47,792 nucleotides of DNA. It comes from DATKGW01 sp035510605 (GTDB taxonomy: Bacteria > Patescibacteriota > Saccharimonadia > Saccharimonadales > CAIOMD01). Under the pieces are notes generated by a model. That model ran no database searches, had not been told where the DNA came from, and saw only the letters and a list, made by a program, of their open reading frames with translations. A program made the translations under genes and the position numbers. The stretch is taken from contig DATKGW010000021.1 of NCBI GenBank assembly GCA_035510605.1, forward strand, positions 1 to 47,792. Reading direction: 5' to 3'. This document shows positions 1-7,316 of this stretch, one piece after another (positions within the stretch are counted from its first letter, which is position 1; every line of letters starts with the position of its first letter).

Positions 1-171
1 CACAATAAAAGAAGCCAACCTATGACATACAGGTAACCGATGTACTTCTTCTGCACTATATCCTCTATCCGTTAAAGACCCATATGCGCCTTCTGATGCC
101 AAGAGTAAATCTGTTTTTGTAGCTTCGTCTAACGCTGGCAAACTATTATGTTTAATTTTAGTAAAAGTCAT
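1..171 (-). CDS. Partial CDS, 5' end of an unrecognised protein
   Basis: The first 57 codons of a minus-strand gene run off the left edge of the window with no stop codon. The visible N-terminus starts MTFTKIKHNSLPALDEATKT and continues with DLLLASEGAYGSLTDRGYSA. I do not recognise the family: there is no signal peptide or membrane segment, and the composition is soluble and mildly acidic. The start is well supported. A near-consensus promoter (TTGACA, 17 bp, TATTAT) ends 6 nt before the ATG, so the transcript is probably leaderless. The gene is divergent from the hydrolase-like gene at 304. No function can be assigned from this fragment. Confidence 0.7.
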   Translation of the reverse strand, partial: MTFTKIKHNSLPALDEATKTDLLLASEGAYGSLTDRGYSAEEVHRLPVCHRLASFIV

Positions 172-177
172 TATTGT

Positions 178-206
178 ATAATACCATATTTTAAAGTTAT
201 TGTCAA
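178..206 (-). promoter_or_regulatory. Sigma70-type promoter for the partial gene at 171
   Basis: On the minus strand TTGACA (206-201) is followed by a 17-bp spacer and TATTAT (183-178), with an upstream TGG that makes an extended -10. Only 6 nt separate the -10 from the ATG at 171, which places +1 on or beside the start codon. It is one of the best promoter matches in the window. Confidence 0.75.
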
Positions 207-268
207 AGGACTGGCGGGATATAGAGTCGGATTTCAGAACAGTGAGTCTGGGCAATCTGTCTAATAAG

Positions 269-297
269 TTGACTAATCTATAGATTAGTGTTATATT
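269..297 (+). promoter_or_regulatory. Promoter for a leaderless gene, with palindromic operator candidate
   Basis: TTGACT (269-274) and TATATT (292-297) are separated by exactly 17 bp. An 18-bp perfect palindrome, ACTAATCTATAGATTAGT (272-289), fills the spacer. The -10 ends 6 nt before the ATG at 304, so the mRNA is predicted to be leaderless. A dimeric regulator bound to the spacer would block or distort the promoter; that role is inferred. Confidence 0.75.
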
Positions 298-303
298 ATA
301 CTA

Positions 304-1329
304 ATGGATTCAGCACAAATAAAAACTGAAGTTTGGACTCCAAAATCACCCGAATTTGAACTCGGCCCTGCCATAACCGAGGCTATTAATGAAATCAACG
401 CCCAGGATCCTAATAAATTAATTGAAGGCCTGGAGGAAAAAATCCAAAAGTCAGAGAATGGGATTAGATTCGCAGTTCTTGATGGCAATCGGCCTGATGA
501 ATACTCGCATACTGATGCGCTAGTAATGTTCAATCCTTTTGCAAATGCAGCCACTGACAATATGCTAGTTAGGGCAGAATTCATTCGACTAGTCGCCAAG
601 CATGAAGATGTTAGGGATGACTCAGGAAAGCTCAAGCCTGTTGTCATGCTCGCAAGCCCGGGGCTTGGAGGCAGTAAAGTTAGACTATCTAGAGAAGAAA
701 TCGACGAAGTAGTTGCCGGCGAGCTTGGGCCGGTGGCACGAGATATGTTGCATGCAGTTAGTGAATTAGAAGTAGGCCGTGTCGCTTTGTTGGGTTTCTC
801 GCAGGGTGCGGATATGGCAATCGCTGGAGCAAGACATGGTTACTCTGCAAATCTTGATACAAATTCAGTCGCTATTGGTGATCCGGCGGGCATAGCCGAG
901 AGAGGCGCTATGAGCCTCGGCCTAGATTTTATGAAATCAGGTGGGATGAAAGAAGTAGTACAAGCTAATGGTATCGATGCTCAAAAAATCGCCCTTGGTT
1001 TTGGCTATGGTAATCAGGACTTTATGCTTGGGTTTGTCCCCTCTGCTCTTTTTAGCAGAACCAATCACTACATTTGGCAGGCTTTAGGCAATAACTCTTT
1101 CGAGAGGCATATACAACAGATTTTAGATGAAGGAAAAGTGAGAAAACTGGTTATCGGATATGGCAACGAAAGTGCTATTGCTCAACCGGCCAAAATAGAA
1201 CCAATAATTAGTTCTTTCGATACCGATCAACCTATCTCCGTAACATCAATCAAAGTCGAATCTGCTAGACACACTTGGGGAGATAATTTAGCCTTGCTCG
1301 CAAAATTGTATATGAGAGCCGTCGTTTAA
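304..1329 (+). CDS. Alpha/beta-hydrolase-like protein, paralogue A
   Basis: A 341-aa soluble protein with no signal peptide. I cannot name the family, but the layout suggests an alpha/beta-hydrolase fold: a beta strand and nucleophile-elbow motif GFSQG (GxSxG) in the ALLGFSQGADMA segment near residue 163, and a conserved His in HTWGD near the C-terminus, where a catalytic His would lie. A second copy of the family is encoded at 24977-26014. The two share long blocks, such as VRDDSGKLKPVVMLASPG here against IRDDQGKLKPVVLLSSPG there, and both end in HTWGDxLxLLAKLYM. This copy keeps the full GxSxG; the other does not. A strong promoter with a palindromic spacer suggests specific regulation. Substrate unknown; hydrolase activity is inferred from motifs only. 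Confidence 0.8.
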   Translation: MDSAQIKTEVWTPKSPEFELGPAITEAINEINAQDPNKLIEGLEEKIQKSENGIRFAVLDGNRPDEYSHTDALVMFNPFANAATDNMLVRAEFIRLVAKHEDVRDDSGKLKPVVMLASPGLGGSKVRLSREEIDEVVAGELGPVARDMLHAVSELEVGRVALLGFSQGADMAIAGARHGYSANLDTNSVAIGDPAGIAERGAMSLGLDFMKSGGMKEVVQANGIDAQKIALGFGYGNQDFMLGFVPSALFSRTNHYIWQALGNNSFERHIQQILDEGKVRKLVIGYGNESAIAQPAKIEPIISSFDTDQPISVTSIKVESARHTWGDNLALLAKLYMRAVV

Positions 1330-1383
1330 TTTCGAACAAGTAGTTTAACGGTTTGGGGCCAAAATTAACAGAGGTAAAGTTAC

Positions 1384-1460
1384 TGGCGGGCTCGACCGGA
1401 TTCGAACCGGCGATCTTCTCCGTGACAGGGAGACATGTTAGGCCTCTACACCACGAGCCC
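1384..1460 (-). tRNA. tRNA-Asp (GTC)
   Basis: On the minus strand the acceptor stem GGGCTCG pairs with CGAGCCC. It is followed by the G73 discriminator typical of tRNA-Asp and an encoded CCA (1386-1384). The anticodon stem TCTCC/GGAGA closes the loop CTGTCAC, giving anticodon GTC. The T arm contains the GGTTCGAATCC core. Length is 77 nt including CCA. It lies between the convergent hydrolase-like gene and the PPIC gene. Confidence 0.95.
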
Positions 1461-1462
1461 GT

Positions 1463-1497
1463 AAATTTCTAAATAGCTTGATGCTGGTTAGAAATTT
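1463..1497. repeat. Inverted repeat upstream of tRNA-Asp
   Basis: AAATTTCTAA (1463-1472) and TTAGAAATTT (1488-1497) form a perfect 10-bp inverted repeat around a 15-bp spacer. It sits immediately upstream of tRNA-Asp on the minus strand and about 80 bp past the stop of the PPIC gene. It lacks the G+C content and T-tract of an intrinsic terminator, so its role is unclear. The rest of 1498-1575 shows nothing I can support. Confidence 0.45.
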
Positions 1498-1575
1498 TAA
1501 AAAAGTACTCAATTTATCAAATTGCAGGAGTTATCGTATCAGGGAAACGGTTGTTTTGCAATCAGCCGCAGTAGC

Positions 1576-2658
1576 TTAAACCTTGATATAAACTACAGCT
1601 TTTTGTTTGGCCTTATAATCGTTTAGATAAGTATTTATATCTTTATATGTAAACAATATGTGTGCTGCTTGCGTTTTATCTCCCTGAACGCTTATATTTT
1701 TAACAATTTCCAGAGCATAGCCGATATCAATCACTCCGGATCTTTCACCGGGCTTGAGTTTATAAAGCGCATCAATAGTTTGAGATGGTATATTATGATC
1801 GGTTTTAGAAATTAAAAATCCCATTACCCCGCCATTGTTCTTTGTTGCCGCATCATCAGAAAACTGCTTGGCAACCGTACCAAAATCCTGGCCGGCCCTA
1901 AGATCGGCCAGAGCGGTATTGGCTCGTGTCTGCACGCTTGTATCCAACACATGCAAAACCTTATCCGTGAGCAGTTCCTCTTTTATACTGCGACGAAAAT
2001 CAGCAATACTCCAACCCCAATAATCTTTTAAGACATTTTCGAAAACCTTATTATCACTACCAAGCTTGTTTTGATTTCTAAGAAGTTCTATTTGGTTATC
2101 TATCTCTGAGTTGCTAACCCGCAAGTTATTCGTACGGGCAATCTTTTGAACGTAGGCATAATTAACCACATTCTCTATTGATTTTTTACGTTGCTGTGCC
2201 AATTGGGCCTTGCCCTGATCGGTGCTAAAATCAACACCCTGTTGAGTCTCGAAATAATGGATATAATGGCGCAATTCAAACAAATAATTCTCGTAGCTGA
2301 TAAAAGTACCACCGATACGGGCCACCGGCAAAGGTACAACTTTGGTGACCTGATACATAAAGGCAGAAGTTGATTGCCATCTGTACAGGCTCACCATGGT
2401 ATAAGACATAAATCCGATAAATACCGCGACAAGTAGGGCTATGGTTACCATCACAATTTTACGGCGCGAGTGTCTTAACGGATAAATGTATTTACGGGCA
2501 CCGGACAATACCTCCTCGCGGTGCTCGGCCACTGTTTCGTTGGTAATCCGTGGAACTTGTTCCTCGGTTGGAGAATTAACTTCTTTTAAATTAGCCTGAT
2601 GACGCAAATAGCGCTTTGAACCTGGCCCATTGAATAGTAAAAATCTTTTTTTAGTCAT
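1576..2658 (-). CDS. Membrane-anchored PPIC-type peptidyl-prolyl isomerase (SurA/PrsA-like)
   Basis: A protein of about 360 aa with a basic cytoplasmic N-terminal region, one membrane segment (about residues 68-86, after RHSRRK) and an extracytoplasmic part. The outer part has a SurA_N-like helical region (about 105-240), then a parvulin-type domain containing DFGTVAKQFSDDAATKNNGG and MGFL, typical PPIC landmarks. It is expected to help fold secreted or surface proteins outside the membrane. I prefer the ATG at 2658, which overlaps the stop of the upstream PH-domain gene (AATGACTAA) and suggests translational coupling. A TTG at 2670 would add four residues. The C-terminal tail after the PPIC core is short, and the enzyme's substrates cannot be deduced. 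The N-terminal part of the 1198-aa protein at 16750-20346 has the same domain plan. Confidence 0.85.
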   Translation of the reverse strand: MTKKRFLLFNGPGSKRYLRHQANLKEVNSPTEEQVPRITNETVAEHREEVLSGARKYIYPLRHSRRKIVMVTIALLVAVFIGFMSYTMVSLYRWQSTSAFMYQVTKVVPLPVARIGGTFISYENYLFELRHYIHYFETQQGVDFSTDQGKAQLAQQRKKSIENVVNYAYVQKIARTNNLRVSNSEIDNQIELLRNQNKLGSDNKVFENVLKDYWGWSIADFRRSIKEELLTDKVLHVLDTSVQTRANTALADLRAGQDFGTVAKQFSDDAATKNNGGVMGFLISKTDHNIPSQTIDALYKLKPGERSGVIDIGYALEIVKNISVQGDKTQAAHILFTYKDINTYLNDYKAKQKAVVYIKV

Positions 2659-3175
2659 TCTGGTTTTCAAGCATTGGCGGAACAGCAGAGTGATACCCTA
2701 ATTCCCGCAAAATATGAGACATACGGTTTTGAATATTTTTAGGGTGATGCACATCATGAATCACTAATTCGCCAACATATGTCTGTATGACTATTGTACC
2801 AAATCCAAGCAGTGTTTCTTGTAAACCGCTAACTTCATAAGATATCGTCTGAATTTTATCCAAACCGATATCTACAACACTACGTTTAAATAAACCCCTC
2901 TGGCTCATTTGGAGCAATCGCTGATCGGTCACGATAAAAACACTAAAATACCAACCTATCCAAGCGTAAAACATCACAAGCGTAGCCAGAATAAAACCGA
3001 TTGCTAAGCCCCCAAAAAAGTAGGCATAAGTTGGCTTAATCAGAGCCGGTACGGTGCCGAGCAGCAATAAAACGGATGCAATTACTATTTCTCGGCGCAT
3101 CACAATCGGGTGCTTGCGAAATAACAGCAACATTTCTTCGTCTTCGAATTGGTCACTAAAATATTTGTCTGCCAT
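2651..3175 (-). CDS. PH-domain (bPH2/YdbS-type) membrane protein
   Basis: A 174-aa protein. An N-terminal stretch with FRKHPIVMRRE is followed by two adjacent transmembrane helices (about 28-46 and 51-76). After these comes a bacterial PH-like beta domain containing VTDQRLLQMSQRGLFKRSV and LDKIQTISYEVSGLQETLLG. This is the usual arrangement of small bPH2 membrane proteins. Their exact function is unknown; they are generally associated with the cell envelope. The gene is first in a two-gene unit with the downstream PPIC isomerase, with overlapping stop and start, so both may act at the envelope. A promoter lies just upstream and leaves only about 5 nt of leader. Confidence 0.85.
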   Translation of the reverse strand: MADKYFSDQFEDEEMLLLFRKHPIVMRREIVIASVLLLLGTVPALIKPTYAYFFGGLAIGFILATLVMFYAWIGWYFSVFIVTDQRLLQMSQRGLFKRSVVDIGLDKIQTISYEVSGLQETLLGFGTIVIQTYVGELVIHDVHHPKNIQNRMSHILRELGYHSAVPPMLENQND

Positions 3176-3187
3176 AGCTTAATTAGT

Positions 3188-3216
3188 ATTGTACCCGCTT
3201 AAGGCTTGATAGTGAA
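3188..3216 (-). promoter_or_regulatory. Promoter of the PH-domain/PPIC unit
   Basis: The minus strand carries TTCACT (3216-3211), a 17-bp spacer and TACAAT (3193-3188). The -10 ends 12 nt before the ATG at 3175, which predicts a leader of only about 5 nt. The -35 overlaps by one base the -35 of the divergent tRNA-Arg promoter, so the two promoters are back to back and may compete. Confidence 0.6.
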
Positions 3217-3236
3217 CAGATATAAAATGATATACT
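3206..3236 (+). promoter_or_regulatory. Promoter of tRNA-Arg
   Basis: TTGATA (3206-3211) and TATACT (3231-3236) are separated by 19 bp, slightly long. The -10 ends 18 nt before the mature tRNA 5' end at 3255. Spacing and orientation fit a tRNA promoter with a short 5' leader to be processed. Confidence 0.5.
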
Positions 3237-3254
3237 AATAAGCGCTCATTCAAA

Positions 3255-3330
3255 GCTCCGGTAGTTCAGTGGATAGAACACCACCGTCCTAAGGTGGGTG
3301 TCGGGGGTTCGAATCCCTCCCGGGGCACCA
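3255..3330 (+). tRNA. tRNA-Arg (CCT)
   Basis: A 76-nt cloverleaf. Acceptor GCTCCGG pairs with CCGGGGC (one G-U), followed by A73 and an encoded CCA. The anticodon stem CCACC/GGTGG encloses loop GTCCTAA, so the anticodon is CCT (reads AGG). The T loop is GTTCGAATC. The tRNA ends only 3 nt from the stop codon of the convergent ndk gene, leaving no room for a terminator between them. Confidence 0.95.
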
Positions 3331-3333
3331 GGT

Positions 3334-3852
3334 TTATTTCTTATTGATGACAACCCGACCAAGCACCATATCTTGATGAGGAGCGTTATATTCATAAATT
3401 TCGGACTTTTTAAACCAAAGCGGTATTTCTTTTGCAGCCTCTTCTTTACTGCCAGATGCGTGAACAATATTTGGCAATGTGCTGCCAATGCCATTTGTAT
3501 ACTCTTGTGTCAAATGAGTATAATCTCCGCGAATTGTGCCAGGAGCCGAATTTTTAGGGTCAGTAGTACCCACCATTTTACGCACATGACTTACGGCTTC
3601 CACTCCCTCTAGAACTATGGCAATCACTGGCGATTCTGTCATTTGAGATAAAACAATGTCATAAACTTCTTGGCCCCACCGACTAATTAGTTTGCTGATG
3701 CCCTCATAGTGCTCATGAAAGTGGGCTTTATCTGGAGCGATCATTTTAGCCGCTACAATTTTAAGACCGGCTTTTTCAAACCGTGCCAATACTTCACCGA
3801 CAATGCCTCTTTGTACTGCATCCGGCTTCATAACAATCAGGGTTCTTTCCAT
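3334..3852 (-). CDS. ndk: Nucleoside diphosphate kinase
   Basis: Transfers the gamma-phosphate from NTPs to NDPs through a phospho-His intermediate. The start MERTLIVMKPDAVQRG is the family signature, and the catalytic His is H131 in NIVHASGS. At 172 aa it is longer than the usual ~140-150 aa bacterial enzyme. The extra residues seem to fall in the middle (around HEHYEGISKLISRWG) and before the active site (TQEYTNGIGSTLPN), as in some longer archaeal-type or CPR Ndk proteins. A purine-rich AGGAAAGGTGAT lies upstream of the ATG. In an organism expected to have limited nucleotide synthesis this enzyme would be central to salvage. It is transcribed toward tRNA-Arg with a 3-nt gap. Confidence 0.95.
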   Translation of the reverse strand: MERTLIVMKPDAVQRGIVGEVLARFEKAGLKIVAAKMIAPDKAHFHEHYEGISKLISRWGQEVYDIVLSQMTESPVIAIVLEGVEAVSHVRKMVGTTDPKNSAPGTIRGDYTHLTQEYTNGIGSTLPNIVHASGSKEEAAKEIPLWFKKSEIYEYNAPHQDMVLGRVVINKK

Positions 3853-3875
3853 ATTAATATCACCTTTCCTTTAAT

Positions 3876-4673
3876 TTAAACTACACCTGTTACGGCTAAA
3901 ATTATTAAAACCACTGCCAAAGTTACCCTATACCAACCAAAATCTTTTAGGCCGCGGCTGCTTAATAGCTTAATAAAAAAGCTGATGGCCAGCATACCGC
4001 TAACAAACGCCACGGCGTTACCAATTAGCACCTGGCCCATATTATTTTTAACAAAATCTATTCCGCCACTACCTAGCAAAGTTTTAAAGCTAGCCCCGGC
4101 CAAGATGGGTATGGCCAGTAAAAAGCTGAATTCGGCAGCTTTTTTAGCACTTAGCTTATTTCTTAAGCCTGTAAAAATGGTGATACCCGAACGAGATACC
4201 CCTGGAATTAAAGCTATTGCCTGGGTTATACCGATTTTTACAGTAATTGACCAAGAAATCGATGTTTCGAGTTCTCTATCATCCGCCTTAGGCTCTGCGC
4301 CACCTTTTACTATCATTAACACCCCTAGTACAAATAAAGCCAAGGCCACTACCCAAACATTGTCATTCAGATTTTTTACCTGCGAGTCAAAAATTGTACC
4401 AAATATCACTGCCGGAATGGTAGCTAAAACTATTTTTGCCAGCAGCCACCACTCCCTACCTATTAAAGTCCTTTTTATAATTGACCAAATGCGTTTACGA
4501 TAATAAATTATCAATGCTAATAATGTGCCGAAGTTAAGCAACACATCAAAAGTAAAAGCATTGCCTACACTCAGCAGATGATTAGTAATAACCAGATGTC
4601 CTGAACTGGAAACCGGTATAAACTCTGTCAGCCCCTGCACCAAACCCAATACTATTGCATCTATAAAAGTCAT
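3876..4673 (-). CDS. uppP: Undecaprenyl-diphosphatase (UppP/BacA)
   Basis: A 265-aa polytopic membrane protein that dephosphorylates undecaprenyl diphosphate so that the lipid carrier for peptidoglycan and surface glycans can be reused. The first catalytic motif is clear near the N-terminus (LVQGLTEFIPVSSSGHL). The second, PGVSRSGITI, lies near residue 160. Both carry the conserved Glu/Ser/Arg set. About seven to eight hydrophobic helices are visible and the length is normal. An extended -10 (TGCTAACAT) ends 7 nt before the ATG, which suggests a leaderless mRNA. The gene is divergent from the Xer-type recombinase and 23 bp upstream of ndk on the same strand. Confidence 0.95.
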   Translation of the reverse strand: MTFIDAIVLGLVQGLTEFIPVSSSGHLVITNHLLSVGNAFTFDVLLNFGTLLALIIYYRKRIWSIIKRTLIGREWWLLAKIVLATIPAVIFGTIFDSQVKNLNDNVWVVALALFVLGVLMIVKGGAEPKADDRELETSISWSITVKIGITQAIALIPGVSRSGITIFTGLRNKLSAKKAAEFSFLLAIPILAGASFKTLLGSGGIDFVKNNMGQVLIGNAVAFVSGMLAISFFIKLLSSRGLKDFGWYRVTLAVVLIILAVTGVV

Positions 4674-4680
4674 CTTTAAT

Positions 4681-4689
4681 ATGTTAGCA
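4681..4689 (-). promoter_or_regulatory. Extended -10 for leaderless uppP
   Basis: On the minus strand TGC-TAACAT ends 7 nt before the ATG at 4673. No convincing -35 is visible, so the TG extension may compensate. It is one of the repeated cases of a -10 placed 6-8 nt from a start codon. Confidence 0.45.
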
Positions 4690-4710
4690 GATGGCGGTGA
4701 TATATATATA

Positions 4711-4731
4711 ATGAATACTTTTTGTATTCAT
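4711..4731. repeat. Inverted repeat in the uppP/xer divergent region
   Basis: ATGAATAC and GTATTCAT form a perfect 8-bp stem around TTTTT, preceded by an alternating TATATATATA tract (4701-4710). It lies upstream of both divergent genes. It could be an operator for either, or a simple hairpin. There is no terminator-like T-tract after the stem. Confidence 0.5.
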
Positions 4732-4774
4732 CTCTGTTATCGTACGAGTAATAGTAATACAGAGGTAGATGTCG

Positions 4775-4780
4775 TACAAT
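4775..4780 (+). promoter_or_regulatory. -10 element for leaderless xer gene
   Basis: TACAAT is followed by exactly 7 nt and then the ATG at 4788, the same geometry as at pilM. The -35 is not recognisable. This spacing is the main reason for choosing 4788 over the TTG two codons upstream. Confidence 0.5.
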
Positions 4781-4787
4781 ATTGGCT

Positions 4788-5708
4788 ATGAGGGCTACCA
4801 ATGCAATCAACGAATATCTGGATTATTTAGCCATAGAGCAAAACCGTTCAAAAAGAACGATAGCCAACTACAACCACTACTTGACCCGTTTGATTGATTA
4901 TGCCGGCGATATAAAGGTATCTGACATCAACCCGGATTTGGTGCGTAAATGGCGACTGTGGCTGCACGAACTTGGTTCTGACCGCTCAGATGAACTTAGC
5001 AAGGCCACCCAAAACTACCACTTAATTGCCTTACGTAACTTCTTAAAATTCTGCCATAAACGCGGCATTGAATCTTTGAGCCCTGACCAAATAGAATTAG
5101 CCCGTGTTAAGCGGCCGCAGGTAACCTTTTTAAATAATGACGAGTTAAGTAGCTTACTTAACCAACCAAACACCAATGATGCGGCTGGTCTGAGAGATAA
5201 AGCTATCTTAGAGCTTTTGTTTAGCGGCGGCTTGAGAGTGTCGGAGTTAATCGGGCTGGATAGAAACCATATTAACGTTGAGCGACGTGAATTTATGGTA
5301 CGTGGTAAGGGTCAAAAAGACCGGCCGATTTTTGTCAGTCAGGATGCTGCCGATTGGTTAAAATTGTATATAGATAAGCGAACAGATAATCTCCCCGCTC
5401 TGTTTATTAGCTATAGTGGCCGGCACCAAGCAGCAACGACCGGTAATTACCGCCGCTTGACGGCACGGAGCGTACAACGCATGATTGCCCGCTATGCCCT
5501 ACTGGCCGGTATTACCAAGCATGTTAGTCCGCACACTATGCGCCACAGTTTTGCCACGGATTTATTGATGAATGGAGCAGATTTACGCAGCGTGCAAGAG
5601 ATGCTTGGCCATAGCAATATTGCAACCACCCAAATATATACCCATGTAACAGATCCACACTTAAAGAGTGTTCACGAAAAGTTCCACGGCAAAGCAAGCA
5701 ATAATTAA
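4788..5708 (+). CDS. Tyrosine recombinase, XerC/XerD type
   Basis: A 306-aa tyrosine recombinase. The N-terminal SAM-like DNA-binding domain (about 1-90) begins INEYLDYLAIEQNRSKRTIANY. In the catalytic domain the residues are all present: Arg about 150 (GGLRVSEL), Lys about 174 (RGKGQKDR), the HTMRH box (His 249, Arg 252), GHSNI (His about 275) and Tyr about 284 (TTQIYTHV). Length and motifs match chromosome-dimer-resolving XerC/D better than phage integrases. It is most likely the housekeeping Xer that acts on a dif site during chromosome segregation, together with FtsK (also in this window). I do not see repeats or attachment sites that would mark an integrated element. The start is placed 7 nt after a TACAAT -10. 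Confidence 0.9.
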   Translation: MRATNAINEYLDYLAIEQNRSKRTIANYNHYLTRLIDYAGDIKVSDINPDLVRKWRLWLHELGSDRSDELSKATQNYHLIALRNFLKFCHKRGIESLSPDQIELARVKRPQVTFLNNDELSSLLNQPNTNDAAGLRDKAILELLFSGGLRVSELIGLDRNHINVERREFMVRGKGQKDRPIFVSQDAADWLKLYIDKRTDNLPALFISYSGRHQAATTGNYRRLTARSVQRMIARYALLAGITKHVSPHTMRHSFATDLLMNGADLRSVQEMLGHSNIATTQIYTHVTDPHLKSVHEKFHGKASNN

Positions 5709-5709
5709 A

Positions 5710-6687
5710 TTATGGGCAGGTTGTTGCGCTAACCGGGCCGGCAACAGCATTAGTACTAGCATCTAAGCGATAATTTTTACATAAGTAGTCAGCAGAAACG
5801 GTAAAATCCGGTTGCCACGTCGTAGTCGTAAGCGGAGCATAGACCACTAAACGCTTAATAACATCTTGCGATTTAGCTGTAGCATCAATTTTTGCTTGCG
5901 CGTTTGTTAGATAAACATTACTGTTCGTAGAAGCAATAGTTACTTTCGAACTACCATTTAATGAAGTTATTGACAAAAAACCGTTTGACCATAGGCTGCC
6001 CAAATTAAGTATAATAGTACATTTACCAGAAGCATTGCACGATGCATCTTGAATTGATCCACTTGAATTGCCATAACCAATAGTCCCTACACCACCTACA
6101 CTTCTTGGATTTAAAAACACTACTCCAACATTAGAAATATTGTCAGCTCGCGCGGCAGCTATTCTTAAGGTAGGAATTCTCCCGCTGCTAAGTTGTAAAT
6201 TTCCGCTGCCACCATAGGTTGTATTACCAGAACCGTTATCGCTTGAAGATCTAGACCAAGTTATGACTATCTGACTAATAGCTGATACATCAGGTATTAT
6301 TGGCACTACTATAGGACTAGTGCTCACTGGGTCATACATCAAGGGAGATAATTTAGAGGTCCATGTAAGGCAGGTTATGGATATATTTGATTGTGGTATA
6401 GCATTTTGCAAACTTGTCTTATATTTTGAAACGTCCTTTGCCGGAGTATCTCCAGCACAATCTTGGTTATCTGCCAACACTGTTTGTTTATACAAATTTT
6501 GAATTTTGTTTATGGCACTCTCGGCAGCATAGGTTGCTTGATTAGACAAAGTCTTATCAAGAGTTTGGCGCTGATCGTTACGCACTAAGGTTGCAAAACC
6601 GACTGCCAATAAGCAAAGTACAATCGCCATAAATATAGCAAACATTATCGATGCCATGCCGGATTGATTTTTTAATATTTGTCTCAT
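5710..6687 (-). CDS. Minor pilin lacking Glu5, GspK/PilX-like tip candidate
   Basis: A 325-aa last gene of the pilin cluster. The N-terminus MRQILKNQSGMASIMFAI has a prepilin-type Gly followed by a hydrophobic helix. The residue at mature position 5 is Met, not the usual Glu. GspK and some PilX-type minor pilins also lack Glu5, and GspK sits at the pseudopilus tip, so a tip role is inferred. The rest is a large Ser/Thr/Asn-rich domain with several Cys (for example NQDCAGD, NYRL region, and the C-terminal ATTCP). The ATG at 6687 shares its A with the TAA stop of the preceding pilin gene (TAATG), which supports this start over one 17 codons upstream. It ends 2 nt from the convergent xer stop. 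Confidence 0.8.
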   Translation of the reverse strand: MRQILKNQSGMASIMFAIFMAIVLCLLAVGFATLVRNDQRQTLDKTLSNQATYAAESAINKIQNLYKQTVLADNQDCAGDTPAKDVSKYKTSLQNAIPQSNISITCLTWTSKLSPLMYDPVSTSPIVVPIIPDVSAISQIVITWSRSSSDNGSGNTTYGGSGNLQLSSGRIPTLRIAAARADNISNVGVVFLNPRSVGGVGTIGYGNSSGSIQDASCNASGKCTIILNLGSLWSNGFLSITSLNGSSKVTIASTNSNVYLTNAQAKIDATAKSQDVIKRLVVYAPLTTTTWQPDFTVSADYLCKNYRLDASTNAVAGPVSATTCP

Positions 6688-7316
6688 TAATTTATTACCT
6701 TTCTGGCTACAGTGCTGGTAAGTGACACTACTGCGCAAAATTCACTACCCAGTACATTACTTTGACACTGCCTTCCATAATTATTACTCACAAACATGTC
6801 TTGACTGCCTATAACGAATGTAGTTGTTAAGGTATAGGGGTCAGATCCCTTTATTAAAAAGTTTATCACTTTAGTGTTTGTTGCGATTGCACTATTATAC
6901 GGTATATTGGTCGGTAACGGATGTTGAGGTTTGCTGATAGTTGTATCTCCACAAGATCGGTTTGTGATGTCATCTGTCATAAAATCACCATAATAACGTT
7001 GAGTCTGATCATTGATATTAGACCACAAGTAACGAGTCGCGCCGATACAAGTGGCTTTATACTGGACGCCATTAGCCGCATAAGTAATAATAGGATGACT
7101 AGGGTCAAGTTCGCTACCGCTGTATTGAACAACTTGCGTAAATTGGCTGTGGATTTCTCGAGCAGCTGTCAGCAGTTTGGCTTTGGTAGCACCCTGCTGG
7201 TAATAGCGACCGACAGCAATCACGCCTGAAGTTATAAGCACAATTGCAATTGTAAATACAGATATAGCAATCATAAGTTCCAGTATGGTGAAGCCTTTTT
7301 GATTCTTATATGCCAT
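6687..7316 (-). CDS. Type IV minor prepilin, PilW/GspJ-like
   Basis: A 209-aa prepilin. The signal YKNQKG is cleaved before FTILELMIAI, with Glu at mature position 5, then about 20 hydrophobic residues and a globular C-terminal domain. It contains Cys residues (C in YKATCIGATRY, NRSCGDT, GRQCQSN and EFCAVV) that may form disulfides. Its position between an I-like and a K-like pilin gene, and its size, suggest the GspJ/PilW role in a tip complex. It overlaps the preceding gene by 11 nt and shares a base with the following one, so the four minor pilins are probably co-translated. Confidence 0.85.
   Translation of the reverse strand: MAYKNQKGFTILELMIAISVFTIAIVLITSGVIAVGRYYQQGATKAKLLTAAREIHSQFTQVVQYSGSELDPSHPIITYAANGVQYKATCIGATRYLWSNINDQTQRYYGDFMTDDITNRSCGDTTISKPQHPLPTNIPYNSAIATNTKVINFLIKGSDPYTLTTTFVIGSQDMFVSNNYGRQCQSNVLGSEFCAVVSLTSTVARKVIN

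Noticed and set aside
3298..3612. Plus-strand open frame starting inside tRNA-Arg and running antisense to ndk
   Set aside because: It overlaps a confident tRNA and a conserved enzyme gene.
4711..4731. ATGAATAC/GTATTCAT hairpin as a terminator
   Set aside because: It lies between divergent genes and lacks a downstream T-tract, so it is listed only as an inverted repeat.
4788..5708. Xer-type gene as the integrase of a mobile element near tRNA-Arg
   Set aside because: It matches housekeeping Xer, neighbours are core genes, and I see no attachment-site duplication or cargo.
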